Position numbers and translations under genes: made by a program
DNA from: Methyloprofundus sp.
GTDB taxonomy: Bacteria; Pseudomonadota; Gammaproteobacteria; Methylococcales; Methylomonadaceae
Direction of reading: 5' to 3'
DNA: 35,323 nt
Assembly (NCBI GenBank): GCA_013138555.1
Contig: WTCN01000199.1
Span: 1-35,323, forward strand
In this document: piece by piece, positions 17,139 through 25,636 of the stretch
Numbering within the stretch: position 1 is the first letter of the stretch
How the letters are laid out: the number at the start of each line of letters is the position of its first letter
Notes under the pieces: generated by a model
Databases searched by the model: none
The model's input: only the letters and a program-made list of their open reading frames with translations
What the model was told of the DNA's origin: nothing

Positions 17139-17690
17139 TTAAAATATAGAACTAAGTCGAGCACCAAACTGGTTGATTTTCCGCCAAAACTGATGCCAAC
17201 GTTCTGCGGTTAAATTAAGCGCTCGTAAGTTTAAAATACAAGTAGCTTCCGTATCCCTCCTACACATATCAGAAAGACAGATGCGTTGCTTAATCAATGT
17301 TTTGCATGCTGCTTCAGTGATATCCGAACCAATAGGATAATTTAGTGAGGCATCACTGGCATAGCCCAGCTGGTGGCATCGGGTGTCTAAGCATCAGTCA
17401 ATCCTATATACTTAACATTAGGACAGTAAGCTTTTACCTATTCAATTTCCCGTATAAAACATTCAAAAAAATGGCTTTTCCCATGTTCAGGTGTGGCACC
17501 TATATAAATCGTATATTGCCGTTCTGTCTTTGCATTGTAAAAGCTGATGGTTCCCGTTATTGCTTCCCGCCAAGCCTCTTTTTTTGCATGCTTATTTCTG
17601 CAACTGAGGTACTTGAATTTTGTAAAAAATCGGCAGACACGTTCCGCTGATGACATTCAGATAGATCAGTTTGCACGACTCGGACAGCAC
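17139..17690 (-). pseudogene. ISKra4-like transposase remnant with central deletion
   Basis: Read on the minus strand, 17656-17438 encodes EAITGTISFYNAKTERQYTI followed by YIGATPEHGK. It continues past a stop into KAYCPNVKYIGLTDA. A second block (about 17375-17139, another frame) reads LGYASDASLNYPIGSDITEA, ACKTLIKQRICLSDM and LRALNLTAERWHQFW, ending in a stop at 17139. These are central and C-terminal motifs of ISKra4-type transposases. The segment between them, normally carrying GIADGAKxNWSFL, is missing. Frameshifts and stops show that it is dead. Confidence 0.75.
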
Positions 17691-17769
17691 TGTGTGTCAT
17701 TTTAAAACTAACTTGGGCATCCTTCATATAGAACTAAGAGTAATTTACACTTTTTTGAGAGTAAACTAT

Positions 17770-17845
17770 CGTCATTCCTACATGCTTCTAGCAGGAATCT
17801 CGCGAGTTAAGCAAAGATTCCCGATAAAAGGTTTCGGGAATGACG
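17770..17845. repeat. CGTCATTCC-type dispersed repeat, copy 1
   Basis: The element opens CGTCATTCCTACATGCTTCT, contains TAGCAGGAATCT and AGATTCCCGATAAAA, and closes with CGGGAATGACG, so its ends are inverted repeats of about nine bases. Related copies lie at 28032 and 28703. It is non-coding. Confidence 0.8.
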
Positions 17846-17904
17846 CTTTTTCAACACATTGATGTTTCAAGTTTTATTTTACTATGGCTGAGAGTTGTAT
17901 GTCA

Positions 17905-19596
17905 TCAGGATAGGTTGTTTTTGAAGTACTGGGATAGCATTCTTAGTGGTTGCGTAATGCGCCAGCTTGTTGAATTTAGCAGTTGTTCTATATGGACTAA
18001 GCTTGCCTGAGTTTTGAGTTCTTTGCTGCTAATTTCTTGTTTAAGGTTTTTTATAATCACTTCTTGCTGCTTAATTATTTCAGATTGCACTTGTAGTTGG
18101 TGCTCTTTTGGGTAGCTTTGCTCAAGGTTCTCCATTAAGTCGAGCAGCTGTTCATTGGCAAGTCTAGGCAACCACTTTTTGAACAGGGGTAAGCATGCCT
18201 GCTTTTTTTTAAATTTATCTTGACTATTAATACCAACCTCGGACTGTCCTGTATTCCTATAAAAGGCACTAAAGCCATCTATAAATAAAAACGAGGTAAA
18301 CATGGATGCTTGAATCCAGAAGTCCCAATCTTCATATACTTTAAGGGATTCATCAATTTTACAACCTAGGTCTAAAAGTGAGCGTGAAAATAGAGCCGAA
18401 TGAATGGGAATATAATTACCGGAAATAAGGCGGTTTGCATTAAAAGGAGCGGAAAAATGTATAGGGAGAACGTTTTTATGTTCATCAATGCATTGTACGC
18501 CTGTGTATACCACTTTTATTTCGGGTCTGTCTATGATGGTGCTGGCTAATTTATGGATATGTTCAGGTAAAAACAAGTCATCATCATCCAAGAAAATAAG
18601 CAATTCACCTTGGCTGCACTTTAGTCCGGCATTGGCTGCATGTGATCGTCCCGTTTGTACTTCTAACTGTTCGTACTGAAAACTCTGTATATGTCCTATT
18701 GCTTCTTCTTGTACTAATTGGAGGGTGTTTCTACCGCCATCATTAATGACAATCAGCTCAATATTAGGGTAAGTCTGAGTGGCAACGGAGCGTATTGCTT
18801 CGCGTAAAAATTCAGGTCGATCTTGGGTGCGAATAATAACAGAAACTAGCGGTAAACTATTTGGTAATGCCTGTAATGAATATTGCTGACTGGCAACGGA
18901 TAATAACAGTGCATTTAAGGGGCGATCTTCTTTTGGCCAGGCATAAAAGGCTTCTGCATGGGAAACAGATAAAGGTAAAGACCATGCGCGAGATTGATTA
19001 AGCCCTAAAATACGCTCAATATAATGATTACTGCCCATCTGGCTGACATAGCAAGCCATTATTTTTTCTTTTTGGGAAATGACTTGGCTAATATCAATTA
19101 AATGATTAGTATGCGCTTGAAGGGAGATTTCATAACTCACGGGGCGTGCAGTAAAATTTAATTGACGCAGGCTTTCCCAGGCTAATACTGCCGTTATACG
19201 ATGATCGGGATGAGGTTCTTGAGGTGATGGGAAAAATACCGTGGTATATTGGTGTTTAGCTACAAAGTCACTTAGCCGGTTGATTAGGTGTTGCGATGTG
19301 CTTAGCTCTCTATCAATTTCGCGCCAAAATAGAGTATTACGGATGCCTAATTGCTGACAGGCTAACTTAGCTTCCTTTTCGCGCTTTGTGGTAAGTTCTT
19401 TGTCATCAAGGTCGGCTGCACGGCCATCGGTTAAAAATATAACATCGACAATTATTTTAGCGGCGAGTGCTAATAATATACTTCCGCCCATGCCAAATGT
19501 TTCATCATCAGGATGAGGAGCTAATACCAGCCAGGGCCCCTCAGGGAGTTCAGATGTTGATGGCGGTAAGTAACTGGATTCATTGATTAGTGTCAT
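17905..19596 (-). CDS. PIG-L deacetylase / GT2 glycosyltransferase fusion
   Basis: This is a 563-residue two-domain protein. Residues 20-230 form a PIG-L (LmbE-like) domain: zinc motif HPDDE at 28-32 and distal PHPDH at 128-132. These enzymes remove N-acetyl groups from amino sugars. Residues 249-460 are a GT2 domain: VSVIIRTQDR, INDGG at 284-288, GRSHAANAGL at 316-325 and LDDDD at 336-340. Residues 495-545 are a likely coiled coil, ending in NSTSWRITQPLR, a tail often seen on polysaccharide glycosyltransferases. The fusion suggests that one protein transfers a sugar and de-N-acetylates it or a neighbouring residue. It is flanked on both sides by transposon scraps. Confidence 0.9.
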   Translation of the reverse strand: MTLINESSYLPPSTSELPEGPWLVLAPHPDDETFGMGGSILLALAAKIIVDVIFLTDGRAADLDDKELTTKREKEAKLACQQLGIRNTLFWREIDRELSTSQHLINRLSDFVAKHQYTTVFFPSPQEPHPDHRITAVLAWESLRQLNFTARPVSYEISLQAHTNHLIDISQVISQKEKIMACYVSQMGSNHYIERILGLNQSRAWSLPLSVSHAEAFYAWPKEDRPLNALLLSVASQQYSLQALPNSLPLVSVIIRTQDRPEFLREAIRSVATQTYPNIELIVINDGGRNTLQLVQEEAIGHIQSFQYEQLEVQTGRSHAANAGLKCSQGELLIFLDDDDLFLPEHIHKLASTIIDRPEIKVVYTGVQCIDEHKNVLPIHFSAPFNANRLISGNYIPIHSALFSRSLLDLGCKIDESLKVYEDWDFWIQASMFTSFLFIDGFSAFYRNTGQSEVGINSQDKFKKKQACLPLFKKWLPRLANEQLLDLMENLEQSYPKEHQLQVQSEIIKQQEVIIKNLKQEISSKELKTQASLVHIEQLLNSTSWRITQPLRMLSQYFKNNLS

Positions 19597-19906
19597 AATA
19601 ATAGCCTGAAGGCAGGATTAAAAGCGTGTATAAAATAAGGCTTAAGTAGTCGTTCAACATTATTTTTACCCATATCTTCGCCAAACTAAATTCTGGTCAA
19701 AAGAATCAATGGATTATAAGTTGTATTTGTTAAAAAGGACGGACAAAGCTTTTTCTGTCGGTGGGATTGATCCCGAAAAGCCACGGAAAGCAACACCTTG
19801 GTGCTTTTGGAAAACGATTATCACTGGGGTGCTCTTTTGAAAAAAAGCAATGGAAGAACGTCCCCGTAAGCGTCAATTGCAATGTTTGCCACCTCGCGTG
19901 GAAAAG
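19597..19906. other. 310-base intergenic region with unassigned coding-like debris
   Basis: No intact gene is visible. A degenerate copy of the IS-end-like motif (CTTCGCCAAACT) is at 19676-19687. The part from 19740 to 19925 is more GC-rich than its surroundings and reads open in short stretches in several frames, as decayed transposon DNA often does. I could not match any peptide from it to a family. Confidence 0.4.
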
Positions 19907-21661
19907 CTACTGGTGGCTTTTGCTTGATATGCGAATTGCATTTATCTTTTTTATGATTAACTCCTGAATTTCTATATCTGTATCATTGGTTGTTAATCTA
20001 GTATTATCACCATCTAGCTTAATAGAATAATCTTTGTTTTCTGAAAAAACACTAATAATATTTCTATTATCACCTCTTCTATGTGCAATATATTGAGCTG
20101 GGTTCCCGCTAAGTATATCCCCAGTCCAATTTGAAGAACATTGGGTATTTGATACTAGACCTTTTAAGCTATTAAATATATCTATCTGTTGATACTGCTC
20201 ATTTACTATAGAATGATTTTTATCCCCATACGACACAATCATAGGAACTTTAGCAGAAGCTTTAAGTGAGCCAAACAATTCAACCTCCTCATTTTTCAAA
20301 GGAACCATTGAGTGGTGGTCTCCAACAATTATTAACATTCCTTTATCAAAATATCCCATGTCAATTAATTTCTTATAAAACAATCCAATTTGTTTGTCAG
20401 CATATTTAAAAGCCTCAGCCTCAGACTTATTTTTATTCTCAGGGTTAATAAAAGGGTGATGTGTACTAACTGTTTTTATAAAAATAAAAAAATTATTATT
20501 ATCGTGATGATTAATCCTATCTAATACGCGATTATAAAGTGCTTCGTCAGGTGCTGCTTTAAAATGAAATCTATCCCATTTTTCATAATAGGGGTATTCA
20601 TGACCTTCAATGTAATTGAAACCTACACTCTTAGCCCATTCTCCTGTATTAGCAAATGATAGGTCAGCTGTCGTTAAAAAATCTGTTGTATATCTTTTTT
20701 TCTTTAAAATATTTGGCAGAGACTCTTCAACACCAAAAAAACCATTGAATGATGTTCCTCCTCCATTTGTATAACTGGATGGTCTGTATATCGGGAGTTT
20801 GCCAGTTAATAGTGAAATTTCACCATCTTCTGTAGTGAAACCATTCGCATAAAAGTTTTTGTAAGATATATTTTTACTAGCAATTATATCAAGGTTTGGT
20901 GTCCAGTTTTTTATCCCTGAAAAATAGCTACTTTGATATGATGAAAGTGATTCAACCATAAGGAGTATAATATTACGTTTTTCAGGAATTTTTGAGTAAC
21001 ATAGTTCCTTTTCCGAAAATCTAAAATTTTTAATAAACTCATTACTATATTCTTTTGCTTCAGACAAAATGATTAAATTGTAATTTATAAAATTTTTATA
21101 AACCCATGAGTGTACATATTTATCATTTCCTTTATCAGCAAAGTTTGAAATAAAAAATATACTTAATACCATAATGATAGAGTACCTATGAGTGCTATTA
21201 TTTTTAATTTTATATTTACTGAAAATTGATTGAGCCATAAAGCCAACTACAACAATCATTATTATCAGCAATAAAAAACCTTTTCCATTATGTGTTTGTT
21301 GTATATATTTAAGTGAATATGATGCATATTTAATGACATCGGTTACAACTAAATGAGTATTAAAATTCCTTATTACATAAACATCAACTGCATACAAAAA
21401 AACTACAAAAATACTTAACACCCTTAATAATATTGATGCGATATATGGCATTCTACTTAAATATGATAGATAAAGTAAAAGCATAACGGCTGAAAAAATT
21501 ATCGCATCATTCGCTAAAACTTGCGTAGCTCCAAACAACCTGATGCCTGTATATGAATGAAGAAAGTTATCTACAAGCAACATTTTTAATGCTAAGGGAA
21601 CAATTGCCAATATGAGTACAATAATAACTTTTATGGTTCTATAATTTAATATGATATTCAT
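19907..21661 (-). CDS. LTA-synthase-like phosphotransferase (sulfatase fold)
   Basis: I place the start at 21661 (584 residues). The frame stays open to 21757, but that extension runs through an IS-end motif. About five membrane helices occupy the N-terminal 190 residues. The extracytoplasmic domain has the LTA-synthase pattern: LLMVESLSSY with a metal-binding glutamate; NGFTTEDGEIS, whose second threonine (277 from this start) is the likely nucleophile; TVSTHHPF; and VGDHHSM with metal-binding D448/H449. Relatives move phosphoglycerol or phosphoethanolamine from phospholipid to glycans or polymers. In this locus it probably decorates the exported polysaccharide. The gene is strikingly AT-rich beside its neighbours and lies between IS remnants, as if acquired. 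Confidence 0.85.
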   Translation of the reverse strand: MNIILNYRTIKVIIVLILAIVPLALKMLLVDNFLHSYTGIRLFGATQVLANDAIIFSAVMLLLYLSYLSRMPYIASILLRVLSIFVVFLYAVDVYVIRNFNTHLVVTDVIKYASYSLKYIQQTHNGKGFLLLIIMIVVVGFMAQSIFSKYKIKNNSTHRYSIIMVLSIFFISNFADKGNDKYVHSWVYKNFINYNLIILSEAKEYSNEFIKNFRFSEKELCYSKIPEKRNIILLMVESLSSYQSSYFSGIKNWTPNLDIIASKNISYKNFYANGFTTEDGEISLLTGKLPIYRPSSYTNGGGTSFNGFFGVEESLPNILKKKRYTTDFLTTADLSFANTGEWAKSVGFNYIEGHEYPYYEKWDRFHFKAAPDEALYNRVLDRINHHDNNNFFIFIKTVSTHHPFINPENKNKSEAEAFKYADKQIGLFYKKLIDMGYFDKGMLIIVGDHHSMVPLKNEEVELFGSLKASAKVPMIVSYGDKNHSIVNEQYQQIDIFNSLKGLVSNTQCSSNWTGDILSGNPAQYIAHRRGDNRNIISVFSENKDYSIKLDGDNTRLTTNDTDIEIQELIIKKINAIRISSKSHQ

Positions 21662-21683
21662 CCTAATTATTTGCTCTCTGTAC

Positions 21684-22333
21684 CAATACCTTCGCCAAAA
21701 TAAGGGAGGGGAAAAAACTAAGGATGGCCAGAAAAAGGTAAAATACTGGGTTACCACACCACAGTACCCAATAGGCTTTTAAGACGCTTGAGTTGCTGAC
21801 AGCGTTTATCTAACCATATCGTGCGTTTAGGTTTATCTGTTTTTCCAGAGTAGGCCGCGTAATATACATTTGCCAAATACTCAGTGACATGAAAAAAATC
21901 TAACAATTGGCGGCTCGTGTGTTGCTCTAAAAATGACCAATTATTTTTTGCTCCATCTGCTATCCCTAAATAGAGAGCACAGGGTGTTGCTTTTTGATAG
22001 AAGTTTACCCTAATTTTAACATTATTAAAAATCAGCACCCGTATTTGTAACTTCTCATTAGTGACAGGTAGCCGCATTGGAAATCAATTCCGACAGGTGC
22101 GGAATTTTCTCCTCTCCTAAGCATCTGTCCTTAAGATAATTCCAAAAAGAAATCCCCTGTTTTCGGCAAGTCTTTTTTAAACTCGCAAACGTATCTCGGG
22201 CTTTTCTACCCGGATTGCTTCGAGTATTACCACTAATCTTTCGTTTTTTCACATACTCCAAAGCCCCGTCATTAATCACATAGAATCTGCCGGAAGCCTG
22301 ACTTAAACATTCTTCATTTTGGCGAAGGTATTG
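21684..22333. mobile_element. Transposon scrap bounded by 18-bp perfect inverted repeats
   Basis: CAATACCTTCGCCAAAAT at 21684-21701 is exactly mirrored by ATTTTGGCGAAGGTATTG at 22316-22333. The 650 bases so enclosed hold two broken transposase pieces. The repeats could be the ends of the element, or one of them could be a coding motif (QYLRQNE) that happens to be inverted nearby. Degenerate copies at 19670, 27735 and 27839 favour an IS-end identity. Confidence 0.6.
21751..21985 (-). pseudogene. ISKra4-like transposase, middle fragment
   Basis: The minus strand encodes YLGIADGAKNNWSFLEQHT, then LLDFFHVTEYLANVYYAAYS and WLDKRCQQLKRLKSLLGT. This is the central catalytic region of ISKra4-type transposases. 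It begins at about the point where the 17139-17690 remnant loses its match. N- and C-terminal parts are absent here. Confidence 0.72.
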
Positions 22334-22348
22334 CTTTACAAAAAACAA
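22058..22348 (-). pseudogene. C-terminal fragment of a DDE-type transposase
   Basis: A 96-residue open frame reads LSQASGRFYVINDGALEYV, GNTRSNPGRKARDTFASLKK and SFWNYLKDR, then IPHLSELI. The RDTFxSLKKTCRKxGxSFWxYLxDR tail is one I associate with a group of bacterial transposases, but I am not sure which IS family. Only the C-terminus is left, and it abuts the ISKra4-like middle fragment. Confidence 0.55.
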
Positions 22349-22565
22349 TATAAATAAATCCCTGAATAACTACAGAGGACACAGAAAGCACAGAGGTTTC
22401 GCGATAAAAAAACTCTACGACCCTTTGTAGTAAAAATGTAAAATGTGTCTGCACTGCTACTTATAGCCGAAAGAATTGGAGTAGGCTTTGACCTGTGTGT
22501 ATGCTTCGCATGTAGGCTAGGGATTGTTCCCTTCTTTCAAGCATAGTATATGCATACAGAAAGAA

Positions 22566-24317
22566 TTATCTAAAGTCCATATCCCCCGCCATTAGCCACC
22601 AGCAGTTTTTTAATGTTTCGGGCTGAGGGCCAGTTGTCCATATATTGCTTGGAATACGGATATCCATAACTTCTGTATGAGAGTGTTTCGTTTGAAAATA
22701 AGATGAAAAATTGTCGGTAATTTGACAAAATAATTGCTCACAATGATTGAGTGCGGCAAATCGTTTAGCGTAAACAATCAATAAGGGAATGTTTTTGATC
22801 GGAGAAATAATATCCAAAATATCACAGCGCTGATCTTTAATGTCAAGGATAACAATGCCATAAGGGTTATTTGTTATGCGGTTTTTAACAACAAAAATAG
22901 AGTAAGATCGGTGGGGGTGATTCAGGTAGCGATTAAGTAAATAAGCATAGTCACGTACCCCTACGATAGCATTTCGTAAATCGTGTGCCATTGCCTGCCA
23001 TAATGAGTCAATTATATGACTAAATTGGTGGGCGTTGTTTTTATCAATGAATCGTAGGCAAGAAACTAATCTGGGGCGTGAGCTAGAAGTTGGCCAGGAT
23101 ATTTCGTGCATTTTCCCTACCTCAGTATATAAGCCTAAATGTTCAGCGACTTTCATTGCACGCTCATTAGGAAACCCAAAACCCAATAAAAAAGGTCTCC
23201 CAAAGCCAATATAGCGCTCTAGAAACGTGGCTGCCATACGAAAAAAAGCTCCCGACCTTGTTAGTATGCCGCGCTGCTGAGGGTGCACCATCACATCGCC
23301 AATCTGGATAGCTTTTTGACTTTCGGAAAAAAAGAGAATGTCTCTGGGGATCCCGCCATAGTGCGCGACTAATGTATTAGCTTCCCAAATACAAAGTTCG
23401 GGAGCGTGCCCTGATAGATATTTCCACTGCCAGAAATTAGCAGATACCGGCTGATTAAATGAGTCCTCAAACAACACTTGTATTTTTTCAAAATACTGTT
23501 TGTCGAAATGTTTTAAACGCCACTTAGGGTATTTACCTTTTTTAAAATGCAACAAAGCATAACCATATTGTTCACGGGTATATTTTTCTTTATAAAGTCT
23601 ATTTGAATTATTTAATTGGTCTAGCTGTTCAGCAGGTAGTTGTAAATCACTCATTAATTGCCGCTGGTGCTTTTGAATGATTTTTAAAAGGTAATCGAGT
23701 GTAGCAGGGGCCAGTTTGGATAAATCAATTTTCTCCTCTAACTTAAAGCCAAAACGACTTGCTAGCAGTAGTATGTCCTTAAGGAAATGTAGGTTATCCT
23801 GCCCAGGTTCTTTTTGCATTAAAGAAAACTCATCCAGTATGATTAATGAGCCTGAATCTGTCAGGTAATCTAATGCTTGATTAAAAATAACCAAGGGGTC
23901 AATGTATTGTGCTGATTCTTGTAATAAAATGACATCAAAGCTATTAGGTTCAGCTGCAAAATTTTCAAAGCTTAGATCACTGATAGGGGCTTTATTATCC
24001 CATTGAGTTTGAATGTAATTGACCTGCTCAATATCAGGTGTGATGCCCTGAATCTGGTAGCCCATATCAGTGAGCAGTTTAAGTGTTGTGCCCAGACCAA
24101 TGCCTACTTCCAGTATTCTGCAGGGTGGCGGGGGAAGTTGTTTCAAAATCAGCTCTGTAGAATGGCGCTGGGCATCCTGTATAGTCGTTGTATCATCCTT
24201 GAATAAACCGTAATGTAAATATTCAGCTTGTCCTTCTTCCAATAAGAGTGCCTGGGCATAAACATTTAATGGGAAGCTCATTTTTAAAAAAGGAGACTTA
24301 TGTGTGTTATTTTGCAT
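22566..24317 (-). CDS. SAM methyltransferase / GNAT acyltransferase fusion
   Basis: This is a 583-residue cytoplasmic protein. Residues 60-175 are a class I SAM-dependent methyltransferase: ILEVGIGLGTT (motif I) at 68-78, SFDVILLQESAQYI and a post-core LIILDEF. Residues 265-440 look like a GNAT N-acyltransferase: NFWQWKYL, VAHYGGIPRDI, QIGDVMVHPQQRG (acyl-CoA binding region) and FGFPNERAMKVAEHLGLY. The last 140 residues may be a further GNAT-like repeat. The protein could methylate one position and acylate an amino group on another sugar, which would pair well with the PIG-L domain encoded upstream. It overlaps the GT4 gene by 11 bases. Confidence 0.82.
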   Translation of the reverse strand: MQNNTHKSPFLKMSFPLNVYAQALLLEEGQAEYLHYGLFKDDTTTIQDAQRHSTELILKQLPPPPCRILEVGIGLGTTLKLLTDMGYQIQGITPDIEQVNYIQTQWDNKAPISDLSFENFAAEPNSFDVILLQESAQYIDPLVIFNQALDYLTDSGSLIILDEFSLMQKEPGQDNLHFLKDILLLASRFGFKLEEKIDLSKLAPATLDYLLKIIQKHQRQLMSDLQLPAEQLDQLNNSNRLYKEKYTREQYGYALLHFKKGKYPKWRLKHFDKQYFEKIQVLFEDSFNQPVSANFWQWKYLSGHAPELCIWEANTLVAHYGGIPRDILFFSESQKAIQIGDVMVHPQQRGILTRSGAFFRMAATFLERYIGFGRPFLLGFGFPNERAMKVAEHLGLYTEVGKMHEISWPTSSSRPRLVSCLRFIDKNNAHQFSHIIDSLWQAMAHDLRNAIVGVRDYAYLLNRYLNHPHRSYSIFVVKNRITNNPYGIVILDIKDQRCDILDIISPIKNIPLLIVYAKRFAALNHCEQLFCQITDNFSSYFQTKHSHTEVMDIRIPSNIWTTGPQPETLKNCWWLMAGDMDFR

Positions 24318-25464
24318 GTGAGGCCGATTGTGTTAAGAAAATTTTTTCATACTGTTGAGCTATTTCAATAATACCAGGCCAATTCTTAGCAAGAATATGA
24401 CTTTTTTGAGCCATTTTTTTGATGTTTGCAGGAGAGGACAAGACATCATCCAGTGCTTTTTTTAAGGCCTCTTTTTCAGGTTCGATAAGTAAAGCGCATG
24501 TTCCCATAATTTCAGCAACCGCTCCAACACGAGTACAAATAATTGGTAAGCCAGCAACAGCGGCTTCAAGATTAGCCATTCCAAAAGATTCAGTCGCTGA
24601 GGTACTTACATACAGGTCAGATGCACTAAGATATAATCCAATATCATCGGTATGTGTGATTAAAGCTTTATTAGCAAGATTACATGTTTGTGAAAATTGC
24701 AACAAATAAGATGAATCGCCTTGACCTAAGATAACAACTTGTATTTTTGGATTTTGAATTAGTTCACTACAGGCACTAATAAAAATAGGAAATTGTTTTA
24801 GTTCAATAAGTTGCCCGACTGCAATAATATAAGTCAGATCATTTTTCCAGCCTAATATGGTACGAGCGGCTTTTTTATTAATAAGCTTGATATCAGGTTT
24901 CGCATGATAAACTGAATGCCAATTTTGTGATATATTTTTAAGCTTTAAATCTTGTTTAAGTTGCTGAAGGCCACTAAATGACGGTGAGATAAGCCAGTGA
25001 GATTGTAAAGAGGTCTTTTTTTCACAGAACTGTAAGAAATTCTTTAAGTGGGGAGATAGGGAAATTCCAGGTCGGTTTTGTACATAGGCACCAAAGCCAT
25101 GTTCAGAAAATCCCCAAAAAACTTTTTTATTATTAAGTAAAAGAATAGAAAAAAAATGAAAACTGGTTGCAATAACTGGATCAGAGCAATGTACATGCGT
25201 ATATTTGTCGCGCTTTGCAAGCCAAGCAGCTTTTGCTCCCATTTTAAAGCGTATCAAAGCATGCCCTAAGGTTGCGCGAAAGAGGGGGGGAGAACGACAT
25301 AAGTTTAAAATAAACGTCTCAATTTTATATGGGGGATTTGTCTGATATAGATAATAGGTTGTATGGCCATTTTTCTGTAATTGACGCATTAAGGGTAAGG
25401 TGCTTTTTCCAATACCATAGCGTAAATCGGTTTCTAGTTCACAAGAAACGAATAATATTTTCAT
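24307..25464 (-). CDS. GT4 family glycosyltransferase
   Basis: This is a 385-residue GT-B enzyme. The N-terminal half begins MKILFVSCEL with a glycine-containing loop (RYGIGKSTLPL). The C-terminal nucleotide-sugar domain shows AVGQLIELKQFP at 215-226, VVILGQGD at 243-250 and the E-x7-E motif from E292 to E300 in ESFGMANLEAAVAGLP. GT4 enzymes are retaining transferases, often mannosyl- or glucosyltransferases; the donor here is unknown. The 172 bases between it and wzt hold no gene. It overlaps the methyltransferase/GNAT gene, so both are made from one message. Confidence 0.87.
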   Translation of the reverse strand: MKILFVSCELETDLRYGIGKSTLPLMRQLQKNGHTTYYLYQTNPPYKIETFILNLCRSPPLFRATLGHALIRFKMGAKAAWLAKRDKYTHVHCSDPVIATSFHFFSILLLNNKKVFWGFSEHGFGAYVQNRPGISLSPHLKNFLQFCEKKTSLQSHWLISPSFSGLQQLKQDLKLKNISQNWHSVYHAKPDIKLINKKAARTILGWKNDLTYIIAVGQLIELKQFPIFISACSELIQNPKIQVVILGQGDSSYLLQFSQTCNLANKALITHTDDIGLYLSASDLYVSTSATESFGMANLEAAVAGLPIICTRVGAVAEIMGTCALLIEPEKEALKKALDDVLSSPANIKKMAQKSHILAKNWPGIIEIAQQYEKIFLTQSASHAK

Positions 25465-25636
25465 ACGATAATCAATTTATCAGCTTAAGTTAAACAAGGT
25501 ATCTATTTGTAATATATGGCTTTATGGGGTGGTCTAGCTTATCGTAAGGTATAGGGTGGTATTGACCTGAACTGGCTTTAAACTGCATGTTGGTACAATA
25601 TGCAGTTTATACCTCATGAGCCGTTATCATTCCGCA

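Noticed and set aside
17345..17650. 101-residue plus-strand open frame in the IS region
   Set aside because: The opposite strand matches ISKra4-type transposase motifs, so this frame is a shadow.
21662..21757. N-terminal 32-residue extension of the LTA-synthase-like protein
   Set aside because: It runs through the 18-bp IS-end motif, is rich in aromatic residues unlike the family, and a suitable ATG followed by the first membrane helix is at 21661.
22370..22405. ACAGAGGACACAGAAAGCACAGAGG stretch as a direct repeat
   Set aside because: It is a short, purine-rich sequence of a type common in bacterial spacers; only a weak resemblance occurs elsewhere in the window (near 6650).
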